This document shows, piece after piece, positions 15,719 to 24,844 of a stretch of 35,242 nt of DNA. This stretch comes from Saprospiraceae bacterium (GTDB lineage Bacteria; Bacteroidota; Bacteroidia; Chitinophagales; Saprospiraceae): assembly GCA_022844265.1 (NCBI GenBank), contig JALHMA010000015.1, positions 1 to 35,242 of the forward strand. Reading direction: 5' to 3'. The translations under genes and the position numbers were made by a program. Position 1 is the first letter of the stretch. Every line of letters begins with the position of its first letter. The notes under the pieces are model-generated. The model was not told the DNA's origin, did no database searches, and saw only the letters and a list, made by a program, of their open reading frames with translations.

Positions 15719-18700
15719 ATGTCAAAGTCTAATATAAAAGTCACCATAGACGGCAATGAAGCAACTGCTTACATCGCCTACCGCATCAATGAAGTTTGTG
15801 CCATTTACCCGATCACGCCTTCCTCCACCATGGCTGAGTTGGCAGATGAATGGTCGGCTAAAAAGACCAAAAATATATGGGGACATGTCCCCGAAGTGAT
15901 CGTAATGCAGAGCGAAGGCGGCGCTGCGGGCGCCTTGCACGGCGCCTTGCAAACGGGTGCGCTCACCACCACCTTCACGGCTTCCCAGGGACTTATGCTC
16001 ATGCTTCCCAATATGTACAAGATTGCGGGAGAACTGACCAGCACCGTTTTTCACGTGGCGGCACGCTCGCTGGCGGCACAGGCGCTGTCTATTTTCGGAG
16101 ATCACAGCGATGTCATGGCCGCGCGGTCTACTGGGTTCGCCATGCTGTCATCCGCTTCCGTTCAGGAAGCCCACGATATGGCGCTGATTGCCCAGGCGGC
16201 CTCTTTGCAGGCGCGGCTGCCATTTTTACATTTTTTCGACGGATTCCGGACTTCCCATGAAGTGAATAAAATCACCCTGATCCCGGACGAAACCATTCAT
16301 GGAATGATTCGGGAGCAAGACGTGTTTGCACACCGCCAGAGAGCGCTCAGCCCCGACCGGCCGGTAGTGCGCGGCACCGCCCAGAACCCTGATGTGTATT
16401 TTCAGGGTCGTGAAACCGTTAATCCGTATTATGCCCATACCCCTGAAATTGTGGAAGGCGCTATGGATCGCTTTGCGGTACTCACTGGCCGTCGCTATCA
16501 ACTGTTTGAATATTTTGGCGCGCCGGATGCCGATCGGGTTATCCTGCTCATGGGTTCGGGCGCTCAAACAGCCATGGAAACCTGCCGTCACCTCATGCAG
16601 TCGGGCGAAAAAACCGGCGTGTTGCAGGTGCGTTTGTTCCGCCCGTTTTCTTTACACCACCTGATAGAAGCCTTGCCTAAATCTGTGCGGAAAATCGCCG
16701 TACTCGACCGCTGTAAAGAACCGGGTGCAGCAGGCGAACCACTTTACCAGGATGTAATTACCTCGCTGGTAGAGGCTTTAAATCAGGGACTGTTGTCGGC
16801 CATGCCCTTGGTTGTCGGCGGGCGTTACGGCCTTTCCAGCAAGGAGTTTACCCCTGGCATGGTGAAAGGGATTTTTGATGAATTGAACAAAGAAAAGCCC
16901 AAAAACCATTTTACCATCGGCATCAACGACGACGTTTCGCACACCAGCCTGGCTTATGAAGAGTTTGAACTGGAAGACCCGTCTATGACGCAGGCTTTGT
17001 TTTTTGCCCTCGGCGCCGACGGCACAGTGGGCGCTAACAAAAACAGCATCAAAATTATCGGGGAAAACACCGACCTGCATGCCCAGGGTTATTTTGTGTA
17101 TGATTCCAAAAAATCGGGATCACAAACTGTTTCCCATTTGCGGTTTGGCAAAAATGCCATCAAAGCGCCTTACCTCATCCGGGAGGCAGATTTTTTGGCC
17201 TGCCATAAATTCAATTTTGTACAAAAAACAGATATGCTCCGCTTTGCGAAGCCGGGCGCTACCTTCCTGCTGAATAGCCCGTTTGATAAAGATGAGATAT
17301 GGGCGCAACTTCCCGGCACAGTGCAAACGGCCATTCTCGATAAAAATATCCGGTTTTACGTCATAGACGCTTCCAAAGTAGCGGCGGAAGTCGGTATGGG
17401 CAGTCGCATCAATACCATTATGCAGGTCTGCTTTTTTGCCCTTTCGGGCGTTTTGCCTAAAGAGGAAGCCATTGAAGCCATCAAACATGCGATCAAAAAA
17501 ACGTACAGCAAAAAAGGCGAAGCCGTTGTAAAACAGAACTTCCAGGCTGTAGACGCCACCTTGTTGCACCTGCACGAAGTGACGAACAAGCCGTTCACAG
17601 GCAACCAAAGCGATTTTCCGGCTGTGGTGCCTGCCGAAGCGCCGGAATTTGTTCGCGATGTCACGGCTGCGATGATGAACGGTCGGGGCGATGAACTGCC
17701 TGTCAGCGCTATGCCGGTCGATGGCACATACCCCAGCGGTACCACCAAATGGGAAAAACGCAATATCTCCGACCTGATCCCGATTTGGGAACCGGATATC
17801 TGTATCCAATGCGGCAACTGTAGTTTCGTTTGCCCGCACAGCGTGATTCGTTCAAAATTTTACCACGAAAATTACCTGCAAGAAGCGCCCCAGGACTTCC
17901 CTTCGGCTCCCATCAATGCAAGGGGTTTTCCGGAAACGAGGTACACTTTACAGGTTTATCTGGAAGACTGCACGGGCTGCAATCTTTGTATAGAAGCCTG
18001 CCCTGCACTCGACCCGGCTGATAATTCCCGAAAAGCCATCAATATGGCTCAAAAAGCCCCTGTTCTGGAACAGGAAAAAACAAATATCCAGTTTTTTGAA
18101 ACCCTGGCGGTCAATGACCGGACGCAGATTGACTTCTCGCTGGTGCGGGGGGCACAATTTCTGGAACCCCTGTTTGAATTTTCCGGGGCCTGTGCCGGTT
18201 GTGGTGAAACACCCTATTTGCGCATCCTTTCCCAACTGTTCGGCGACCGCATGATCGTGGCCAATGCCACCGGATGCTCGTCTATTTTCGGCGGCAATTT
18301 GCCTACCACACCCTGGACGAGCAACGCACAGGGCCGAGGCCCGGCCTGGTCGAATTCCCTCTTTGAAGACAATGCAGAATTTGGCCTGGGCATGCGGATT
18401 TCCGTAGACAAACACACCGAAATGGTCGGTGAATTGCTGCTGCGTATGAAAGGAAAAATTGACCCGCAACTCGTGGAGGATATCCTCACGGCCAGGCAAA
18501 AAACGGAATCGGACATTGCCATGCAGCGCGCAAGGGTAGAGCGGCTGAATGCTCTGCTGGAGCAGATAAATCACCCGGATGCGGCGCATCTGCGTTCCAT
18601 TGCCGAATATTTTATCCGCCGGAGCGTGTGGCTGGTGGGCGGCGACGGATGGGCTTACGACATCGGTTCGTCGGGCCTCGATCATGCTTTAGCCAGCGGT

Positions 18701-19288
18701 AAAGACATCAATGTACTGGTGCTCGATACGGAAGTTTATTCCAATACAGGGGGCCAGATGTCGAAGGCTACTCCTACTGCCGCTACGGCCAAATTTGCCT
18801 CAGCGGGCAAGCGGGTCGGCAAAAAAGACCTGGCGATGCAGGCGATTTCTTATGGCAATGTCTATGTTGCCCAGATTGCTATGGGCGCCAATCCGCAGCA
18901 AACCCTGCTCGCCCTGCGTGAAGCGGAAGCCTATCCCGGCCCGTCTCTGGTGCTGGCATACAGCCACTGTATCGCGCATGGTATAGACATGGAAAAAGGG
19001 CTTGACCAGCAAGACCTGGCAGTGGCATCGGGCTATTGGCCGCTGATCCGCTACAATCCCACCCTGCGCCAGGCGAAAAAAAATCCTTTTGTACTGGATT
19101 CGCCCAGGCCGACTATCCCGCTAACGGAATACGCTTACCGGGAGCTGCGCTACAAAGACCTGCAACGCTCCAACCCGGAAGAGGCCGACTACCTGATGCG
19201 ATTGGCCCAGGAAATTGTTGACCTGCGCTGGCAGAACTATGAAAACATGGCAGGCTGGAAAGCGGAAGCCTTTCAACCGATGGCGTAG
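15719..19288 (+). CDS. nifJ: Pyruvate:ferredoxin (flavodoxin) oxidoreductase
   Basis: 1189 aa, the usual length of single-chain PFOR. Visible parts: N-terminal pyrophosphate-side domain (YPITPSSTMAELADEW), CoA-side domain, ferredoxin domain with C695IQCGNC701SFVC705P and C751TGCNLC757IEAC761P, then GACAGCGETPYLR for the proximal cluster. The TPP-binding segment runs from GDGWAYDIG to LDTEVYSNTGGQMS (about 973-1012). The reaction is pyruvate + CoA + oxidised ferredoxin to acetyl-CoA + CO2 + reduced ferredoxin, reversible. It follows the GltD-like flavoprotein by 45 bases and precedes ppdK after a terminator-like hairpin. The trio can route carbon between acetyl-CoA, pyruvate and PEP. The oxygen-sensitive enzyme implies an anaerobic or microaerobic phase. 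Confidence 0.96.
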   Translation: MSKSNIKVTIDGNEATAYIAYRINEVCAIYPITPSSTMAELADEWSAKKTKNIWGHVPEVIVMQSEGGAAGALHGALQTGALTTTFTASQGLMLMLPNMYKIAGELTSTVFHVAARSLAAQALSIFGDHSDVMAARSTGFAMLSSASVQEAHDMALIAQAASLQARLPFLHFFDGFRTSHEVNKITLIPDETIHGMIREQDVFAHRQRALSPDRPVVRGTAQNPDVYFQGRETVNPYYAHTPEIVEGAMDRFAVLTGRRYQLFEYFGAPDADRVILLMGSGAQTAMETCRHLMQSGEKTGVLQVRLFRPFSLHHLIEALPKSVRKIAVLDRCKEPGAAGEPLYQDVITSLVEALNQGLLSAMPLVVGGRYGLSSKEFTPGMVKGIFDELNKEKPKNHFTIGINDDVSHTSLAYEEFELEDPSMTQALFFALGADGTVGANKNSIKIIGENTDLHAQGYFVYDSKKSGSQTVSHLRFGKNAIKAPYLIREADFLACHKFNFVQKTDMLRFAKPGATFLLNSPFDKDEIWAQLPGTVQTAILDKNIRFYVIDASKVAAEVGMGSRINTIMQVCFFALSGVLPKEEAIEAIKHAIKKTYSKKGEAVVKQNFQAVDATLLHLHEVTNKPFTGNQSDFPAVVPAEAPEFVRDVTAAMMNGRGDELPVSAMPVDGTYPSGTTKWEKRNISDLIPIWEPDICIQCGNCSFVCPHSVIRSKFYHENYLQEAPQDFPSAPINARGFPETRYTLQVYLEDCTGCNLCIEACPALDPADNSRKAINMAQKAPVLEQEKTNIQFFETLAVNDRTQIDFSLVRGAQFLEPLFEFSGACAGCGETPYLRILSQLFGDRMIVANATGCSSIFGGNLPTTPWTSNAQGRGPAWSNSLFEDNAEFGLGMRISVDKHTEMVGELLLRMKGKIDPQLVEDILTARQKTESDIAMQRARVERLNALLEQINHPDAAHLRSIAEYFIRRSVWLVGGDGWAYDIGSSGLDHALASGKDINVLVLDTEVYSNTGGQMSKATPTAATAKFASAGKRVGKKDLAMQAISYGNVYVAQIAMGANPQQTLLALREAEAYPGPSLVLAYSHCIAHGIDMEKGLDQQDLAVASGYWPLIRYNPTLRQAKKNPFVLDSPRPTIPLTEYAYRELRYKDLQRSNPEEADYLMRLAQEIVDLRWQNYENMAGWKAEAFQPMA

Positions 19289-19316
19289 GGAGCAACTGCG
19301 CCAGAGGTGACATTGT

Positions 19317-19336
19317 TCACCCTGCAGGGTGATTTT
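19317..19336 (+). terminator. Rho-independent terminator after nifJ
   Basis: TCACCCTGCAGGGTGA is a perfect 16-base palindrome (6-bp stem, TGCA loop) followed directly by TTTT. It lies 28 bases after the nifJ stop and separates it from ppdK. Confidence 0.65.
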
Positions 19337-19388
19337 CCACATGCTTTACGGCCCCGAATTACTACTAAATTGCAGTGTAAAATGATAA

Positions 19389-19419
19389 GAAGGTGTGCAA
19401 AAATGTGTGGCACACCTTC
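19389..19419. promoter_or_regulatory. Hairpin or operator-like inverted repeat upstream of ppdK
   Basis: GAAGGTGTGC (19389-19398) and GCACACCTTC (19410-19419) form a perfect 10-bp inverted repeat around an 11-base loop. The word AGGTGTGC returns near 19451 next to TACACAT. The repeated half-sites in the 266-base gap before ppdK could be a second terminator or binding sites for a regulator. No strong promoter motif is obvious here. Confidence 0.5.
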
Positions 19420-19554
19420 ATCTGAACCTTCATTATCGATCAATTACGTGAGGTGTGCTACACATTTCCGTAGTTCTAAATCTTCTGTAACTTATTGATT
19501 TACATTGCTTTTTGCCTTTTACAATTTTGCCCTTTTACTTAAAATCCTGTTATT

Positions 19555-22281
19555 ATGTCAACACGAACGAAGTTTTTATACGTTTTCAGTGCCTCCAAAA
19601 CTGAAGGCGATGCCTCTATGAAAAACCTGCTGGGCGGCAAGGGCGCCAACCTGGCTGAAATGTGCCGCCTGGGCATTGTTGTGCCACCCGGATTTACTAT
19701 TACTACCGAAGCCTGCACGGAATACACGCAAAAAGGGAAGGAATACGTGCTCAACCTGATCAAAGAGGAAGTGCAACAAAGCGTCGCTTTGATCGAGGCA
19801 GAGATGGGTAAATCCTTTGGAAACAACGCCGACCCTTTGCTTTTATCGGTGCGTTCCGGCGCGCGCGCATCCATGCCCGGTATGATGGACACCATCCTGA
19901 ACCTCGGCCTTAACGACGAGGCGGTGGAAGGGCTGGCGCGTAAAATGGGCAACGACCGTTTCGCGTGGGACTCTTACCGCCGCTTCGTACAGATGTACGG
20001 CGATGTGGTAATGGGGCTTAAACCGGTCTCCAAAGAAGACCATGACCCCTTCGAGGTGATTATTGATATGGTGAAAGATGAAAAAGGGGTCAAACTCGAC
20101 ACCGATCTCGACGCCGACGACCTGCGCGAACTGGTTCAACGTTTCAAAGCATTGATCCGCGCCCGGCTGGGCCGCGACTTCCCCAGCGATCCCTGGGAGC
20201 AATTGTGGGGCTCTGTGCTGGCTGTATTTGAAAGCTGGAACAACGACCGCGCGCGGGTGTACCGCGAGTTGAATGAAATCCCGGAATCCTGGGGAACTGC
20301 CGTAAATGTGCAGGCAATGGTATTCGGTAACCTGGGTGATTCCAGTGCAACAGGTGTGGCTTTCACACGCGACGCGGGAACCGGTGAAGACCTGTTCAAC
20401 GGTGAGTTTCTCGTGAATGCCCAGGGCGAAGACGTGGTGGCGGGCATCCGAACACCGCAACAAATCACCCTGGAAGGTTCGCGCCGCTGGGCGCAACTGG
20501 CCTGTGTCAGTGAAGAAGAGCGCCGCAGCCAATACCCTTCCCTGGAGGAGATTATGCCGGAAGTGTACCAGCAACTCATCGAGGCGGAAACGACCCTGGA
20601 AAACCATTACAAAGATATGCAGGACGTGGAGTTTACCATCCAGGAAGGCAAACTGTGGATGCTGCAAACCCGCAATGGCAAACGAACCGGCGCTGCCATG
20701 GTGCGTATTGCCATGGAAATGCTGCGCCAGGGCATGATTGATGAAAAAACAGCGCTGATGCGCGTAGGCCCGGATCGTCTGGACGAACTGCTGCACCCCA
20801 TTTTTGAGACCAAAGCCTTGAAAAATGCACGGGTACTGGCACGCGGTTTACCGGCCTCGCCGGGCGCTGCTACCGGCCAGATCGTATTTTTTGCCGACGA
20901 GGCAGAAGAATGGGCGAAAAAGGGCAATTCAGTTATCCTGGTGCGCCTGGAAACTTCCCCCGAAGACCTGCGCGGCATGAGTGTCGCAAAAGGTATCCTG
21001 ACGGCAAGGGGCGGTATGACTTCCCACGCTGCCGTTGTGGCGCGTGGTATGGGTAAATGTTGCGTTTCCGGCGCAGGCGCCGTACACGTGGATTATAAAA
21101 ACCACACGATGACCATCGACGGGGAAACCTGGCACGAAGGCGACTGGATTTCACTCAACGGTTCTACCGGCGAAGTGTACGAAGGCCAGATTAAGACCAT
21201 GGATGCCGAACTCAGCGGCGATTTCGGCGCGCTGATGCAATTGGCCGACAAATACCGCCGCATGGAAGTGCGCGCCAACGCCGATACGCCGGAAGAAGCA
21301 ATGGTGGCCCGCAAGTTCGGCGCTACCGGTATCGGGCTTTGTCGTACGGAACACATGTTTTTTGAAGGCGAACGCATTCGTGCCATGCGTGAAATGATCC
21401 TGGCTGACAACGAGATTGGCCGCCGAAAAGCACTGACCAGCCTGCTCCCCATGCAGCGCAGCGACTTCGAAGGGCTGTTCCGTGAAATGGATGGTCTGCC
21501 GGTTACCATAAGATTGCTGGACCCGCCCCTGCACGAATTTGTGCCGCACGACGAAGCCAGCCAACAAGTTATGGCACGGGAAATGAAGGTGTCCTTGGGA
21601 AAAATTAAAATGCGGGTGGAAGAGTTGCATGAGTTTAATCCCATGATGGGACACCGCGGTTGCCGCCTGGGTATCACCTATCCGGAGATCACCGAAATGC
21701 AGACCCGCGCCATCATCGAAGCAGCCTTGAATATGAAAGCCAAGGGAATCGATGTAAAGGCAGAAATCATGGTTCCGCTGGTAGGTACCATACGCGAGTT
21801 CCATGCACAGGCTGAGGTAATCCGCAAGGCTGCGGAGGGTGTTTTTGCTGAACGCGGAGAACAAATACACTACCTGATCGGAACGATGATTGAAACGCCG
21901 CGCGCGGCCATCATTGCGGAAAGTATTGCGACGGAAGCCGAGTTTTTCTCTTTCGGTACCAATGACCTGACGCAGATGACACTCGGTTTTTCACGCGACG
22001 ATGCGGGCAAATTCCTGCCTCATTACGTGAAAAAAGGGATGTATGAACGCGACCCCTTCCAGTCTATCGATCAGAAAGGGGTAGGCCTTCTAGTGAAAAT
22101 GGCAGTTGAAAAAGGCCGGTCCGTGCGTAAGGATATTGAACTGGGCGTTTGCGGCGAACATGGCGGCGATCCTATTTCAGTTGAATTTTTCCACCGCGTG
22201 GGGCTCGATTACGTGAGTTGTTCGCCGTTCCGGGTGCCTATTGCGCGGCTGGCAGCGACGCAGGCGGCAATACGTGGATGA
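19555..22281 (+). CDS. ppdK: Pyruvate, phosphate dikinase
   Basis: 908 aa. The N-terminal ATP-grasp region starts with the GGKGANLAEM nucleotide motif (about 28-37) and includes SVRSGARASMPGMMDT. The phosphohistidine domain has GGMTSHAAVVARG with catalytic H491, and the C-terminal PEP/pyruvate barrel includes TGIGLCRTEHMFF, GTNDLTQMTLGFSRDD and GVCGEHGGDP (C866). The enzyme interconverts pyruvate + ATP + Pi and PEP + AMP + PPi. Next to PFOR it allows gluconeogenic PEP formation from acetyl-CoA plus CO2, or PPi-saving glycolysis. It has its own 266-base upstream region with inverted repeats, so it is probably a separate transcript. A DUF299-type regulatory protein is not seen nearby. Confidence 0.96.
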   Translation: MSTRTKFLYVFSASKTEGDASMKNLLGGKGANLAEMCRLGIVVPPGFTITTEACTEYTQKGKEYVLNLIKEEVQQSVALIEAEMGKSFGNNADPLLLSVRSGARASMPGMMDTILNLGLNDEAVEGLARKMGNDRFAWDSYRRFVQMYGDVVMGLKPVSKEDHDPFEVIIDMVKDEKGVKLDTDLDADDLRELVQRFKALIRARLGRDFPSDPWEQLWGSVLAVFESWNNDRARVYRELNEIPESWGTAVNVQAMVFGNLGDSSATGVAFTRDAGTGEDLFNGEFLVNAQGEDVVAGIRTPQQITLEGSRRWAQLACVSEEERRSQYPSLEEIMPEVYQQLIEAETTLENHYKDMQDVEFTIQEGKLWMLQTRNGKRTGAAMVRIAMEMLRQGMIDEKTALMRVGPDRLDELLHPIFETKALKNARVLARGLPASPGAATGQIVFFADEAEEWAKKGNSVILVRLETSPEDLRGMSVAKGILTARGGMTSHAAVVARGMGKCCVSGAGAVHVDYKNHTMTIDGETWHEGDWISLNGSTGEVYEGQIKTMDAELSGDFGALMQLADKYRRMEVRANADTPEEAMVARKFGATGIGLCRTEHMFFEGERIRAMREMILADNEIGRRKALTSLLPMQRSDFEGLFREMDGLPVTIRLLDPPLHEFVPHDEASQQVMAREMKVSLGKIKMRVEELHEFNPMMGHRGCRLGITYPEITEMQTRAIIEAALNMKAKGIDVKAEIMVPLVGTIREFHAQAEVIRKAAEGVFAERGEQIHYLIGTMIETPRAAIIAESIATEAEFFSFGTNDLTQMTLGFSRDDAGKFLPHYVKKGMYERDPFQSIDQKGVGLLVKMAVEKGRSVRKDIELGVCGEHGGDPISVEFFHRVGLDYVSCSPFRVPIARLAATQAAIRG

Positions 22282-22287
22282 TCCGCT

Positions 22288-22312
22288 AGAGATGCCAACA
22301 TTGGTCATCTCT
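22288..22312 (+). terminator. Hairpin after ppdK
   Basis: AGAGATG-CCAA pairs with TTGG-T-CATCTCT, a stem of about 11 bp with one bulge, just after the ppdK stop. It abuts the nested palindrome beginning at 22311. Confidence 0.5.
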
Positions 22313-22547
22313 AATTCAGGCGCGAAAAGACTGCGAAGCAGTTAAACCTATGTGTTTTACAACTATCGTAGAGTAATTTTACCACATAGGCACATAGTTT
22401 TCCACATAGAAAACATAGTTTTTAGAGTACTCTAGGCTATATGTTCTATGTGGGAAAACTATGTGTCTATGTGGTTTAAAAATGTCGCGCTGGGCAAATA
22501 GAGCACATATATTTGACTGCTTCGCAGTCTTTTCTTGCCTGAATTAG
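22311..22547. repeat. Nested palindromic element between ppdK and dinB
   Basis: The outer arms 22311-22346 and 22512-22547 are inverted copies (33 of 36 bases), and each contains a small stem GACTGC-GAA/TTC-GCAGT. The inner arms 22381-22410 and 22445-22475 are inverted copies with one mismatch and one indel, built from CACATAG words. The centre 22424-22433 is the perfect palindrome AGAGTACTCT. The whole non-coding stretch between these convergent genes is taken up by this structure. It has no ORF and resembles a MITE or REP-like element, possibly also serving as a two-way terminator. Confidence 0.8.
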
Positions 22548-22577
22548 GATGTCTCTTGTTGAAACCCTAAAAGGGTA

Positions 22578-23663
22578 TTAAAACTCCAGCATCAATTGCT
22601 CGCCTGGCTCCGGTTGCTCCCGTTGTTGTTCCTCCCGTTCGCGGTGCAGGTTGGATACACCCAGGCCCAGGAGCCGCACTTTGCGCTCCAGGGCCTCCGT
22701 GTCAGCGAGTAGGGGAGTGGCCAGTTCGATCATTTCAGTGGCTGTGCGGATGTCGTGATCCATCGTTTTGGAGCGGGTGACAATACGGAAATCCGCGTAT
22801 CGTACCTTGAGCGTCAAGGTACGGCCCGGATTATCGGCGCGTTCGATGCGGCGTTGCAGGTCATCGGCGAGCAGCGCGATCTGCTCCATCATTTCTTCCG
22901 TAGTAGCCAGGTCGGTATTGAAGGTTTCTTCGGTGCTGATGGATTTGCGCACGGAGTGGCTTTGGACGGCGCGTTCGTCGATGCCGCGGACGATGTTGTA
23001 ATAGAACCGGCCGACTTTGCCAAAGCGCCGTACCAGTTCGTGCAGGGCATGTTGTTTTAGATCGCTGCCATTAAAAATGCCCATTTTGTGCATTTTAGCC
23101 GTGGTGGCTTTTCCGATACCGTGAAATTTTCCGATCTCCAGGCGCTCCAGAAACGCTTCCGCTTCGTGGGGAAGAATGATAGCCATGCCGTTCGGTTTAT
23201 TCAGGTCGGAGGCCATTTTCGCCAGGAATTTGCAATAAGATACCCCGGCGGAGGCAGTAAGTTGGGTCGTTTCAAAAATGCGCCGGCGCAACTCCCGGGC
23301 CAGCAGGGTGGCTGAGGGCAGACCTATTTTGGGGTGTGTAACATCCAGATAAGCCTCGTCCAGCGACAGCGGTTCCACCAGGTCCGTATATTCCAGAAAA
23401 ATAGTGCGGATCTGTTGTGAAACGGCCTTGTATTGTTCAAAATTGGGTCGCACAAAAATGAGTTGCGGGCACAACTGCCGCGCTTTAGCGCCCGGCATGG
23501 CCGAGCGAACGCCAAATTTCCGCGCTTCATAACTCGCTGCGGCTACTACGCCACGCGGGCCTCCACCGCCAACGGCCAATGGAAGCCCGCGCAAAGCAGG
23601 ATTGTCGCGCTGCTCAACAGACGCATAAAAAGCGTCCATGTCGATGTGGATAATTTTACGCAA
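22578..23663 (-). CDS. dinB: DNA polymerase IV (Y-family)
   Basis: 361 aa. The start is a TTG at 23663: translation gives MRKIIHIDMDAFYASVEQRD, and the first in-frame ATG (codon 9) would remove catalytic D8, so TTG is required. Metal ligands D8, D102 and E103 (SLDEAYLDV) are present, along with the YEARKFGVRSAM motif and helix-hairpin-helix region (GIGKATTAKMHKMGI). The C-terminus QLMLEF matches a beta-clamp binding motif. Function: error-prone translesion synthesis. The start codon follows the TGA of the membrane protein gene without a gap (TGATTG), implying translational coupling. It converges on ppdK across the nested palindrome. Confidence 0.95.
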   Translation of the reverse strand: MRKIIHIDMDAFYASVEQRDNPALRGLPLAVGGGGPRGVVAAASYEARKFGVRSAMPGAKARQLCPQLIFVRPNFEQYKAVSQQIRTIFLEYTDLVEPLSLDEAYLDVTHPKIGLPSATLLARELRRRIFETTQLTASAGVSYCKFLAKMASDLNKPNGMAIILPHEAEAFLERLEIGKFHGIGKATTAKMHKMGIFNGSDLKQHALHELVRRFGKVGRFYYNIVRGIDERAVQSHSVRKSISTEETFNTDLATTEEMMEQIALLADDLQRRIERADNPGRTLTLKVRYADFRIVTRSKTMDHDIRTATEMIELATPLLADTEALERKVRLLGLGVSNLHREREEQQREQPEPGEQLMLEF

Positions 23664-24497
23664 TCATTTCTTCTGTATAAACATACCGTCCAGCGTCCGG
23701 TCGTCAAATTCGCCGGTCGGCATTCCGGTCACGTGGTTGTACATGGCCGCCACAAAAACAGTTTGCGCCGTAGAAATGAAGGTACTGACTAACAAGACAA
23801 TGAAAATGCCCACGATGATGCCTAAAACCACGCTTATTCCCGAAAGGAGTATGCCGACTGCGATGGCAACGAGTACGCCCAGGAAGTGAAAAAGGCCGAA
23901 ACTCATGTTGGCAGCCAGCGATTCGCCCCATTTTTGTTTCATCAGGCGTCCTGATTCTTTCACTGTGTCGATGACGCTTTTATCTTCAAAAATGAGTACC
24001 GGCACGGCAAAAAAGGTCAGGATGGACCAGGCGATACCGATCAGCGAACTTACAATCTGACCAATTTTTCCGGTCTCCTGGAGCAACTGCAACAAAGTGC
24101 CGACGGTAGCCGACAACACCGACCAGCCGAGGATTTTGTTGATCCGGGAATTGGCAAATGCGAGGCCATCGGATGGACTTGTTTCTTCGCCGTTCAGGAT
24201 TTTGGCGGTGCAATAAATCAGCGCCGAGTTGAAGTAAACGATGATGAAAAAATTGACCAGGTAATACAAAAACATGAAGCCGATGGCTGCGGCTCTTCCA
24301 TACTGCTCGTCGGCGATCATCGCGCGGATCTGGTCGCCGAAAAGCAGGAAGGAACCGCCTGCAAAAGTGGCAAAAACCAGTACGAATGAAATGACAGAAA
24401 ACACCGGAAAAAGCATCAAAGATGGATTTTTCTGGATGGTGTCGAAACTGATAACGGCCATTTTCCAGCCGTTGGAAATACGTGTGAAGAAGCTCAT
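23664..24497 (-). CDS. DUF6159-like multi-pass membrane protein
   Basis: 277 aa with about six membrane helices, in a pattern resembling DUF6159 family proteins: N-terminal WKMAVISFDTIQKNPSLMLFPVFS, a loop with YFNSALIYCTAKILNGEETSPSDGL, then VPVLIFEDKSVIDTVKESGRLMKQKWGE before the last helices. Function is unknown. It lies directly upstream of dinB on the same strand with no gap, so the two are translationally coupled, although no functional link is known. TATCATTG on the minus strand near 24540 is a one-mismatch match to the -7 promoter consensus. Confidence 0.8.
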   Translation of the reverse strand: MSFFTRISNGWKMAVISFDTIQKNPSLMLFPVFSVISFVLVFATFAGGSFLLFGDQIRAMIADEQYGRAAAIGFMFLYYLVNFFIIVYFNSALIYCTAKILNGEETSPSDGLAFANSRINKILGWSVLSATVGTLLQLLQETGKIGQIVSSLIGIAWSILTFFAVPVLIFEDKSVIDTVKESGRLMKQKWGESLAANMSFGLFHFLGVLVAIAVGILLSGISVVLGIIVGIFIVLLVSTFISTAQTVFVAAMYNHVTGMPTGEFDDRTLDGMFIQKK

Positions 24498-24549
24498 ATT
24501 TGGTTAATCGTTGTGAAAAAGGTTAAGAGTTTGGCGCAATGATAGGGTA

Positions 24550-24586
24550 AGGTTTGATAGTTTGAAAGGGTTTGATGGTTTGGGGT
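24550..24586. repeat. GGTTTGA-word tract
   Basis: Direct words GGTTTGATAGTTTGAAAG and GGTTTGATGGTTTGG match the arm sequence of the element at 5138-5278. The complementary words (CTTCCAAACCACTCAAACC) lie at about 24853-24872, inside the end of the sigma factor gene. The two tracts therefore form distant outer arms around the 24741-24844 hairpin. The rest of 24587-24740, within this 341-base gap, shows no gene or clear signal. Confidence 0.65.
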
Positions 24587-24740
24587 CTTCGCTTTCAGGC
24601 ACTTGAACCCGACTTTCGTTCAAAACCACTTAATATTGTCTATGACGAAGGTATATCAAGGATTTTAAAAACTATTCATCTGCTTTTAAAAATCAATGAA
24701 ACGCTAAACAAATTATTGTCAACGCAAAGTAGTTTTGTTT

Positions 24741-24844
24741 GTTGAGAGTTGAGAGTTGAGAATGTTGAGCGTTGAGAATGTTGAGGGTGGTAACTCAAGC
24801 CATAAGTTACCACCCTCAACCCTCAACATTCTCAATGCTCAACA
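24741..24844. repeat. Hairpin element: GGTGGTAACT core with arms of GTTGAG words
   Basis: The core at 24786-24813 (GGTGGTAACT, loop with AAGCC, AGTTACCACC) is nearly the same as the one at 5171-5199. Here the arms are GTTGAGAAT/GTTGAGGG words on the left and CTCAACATT words on the right. The right arm overlaps the stop codon of the sigma factor gene. Confidence 0.85.
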
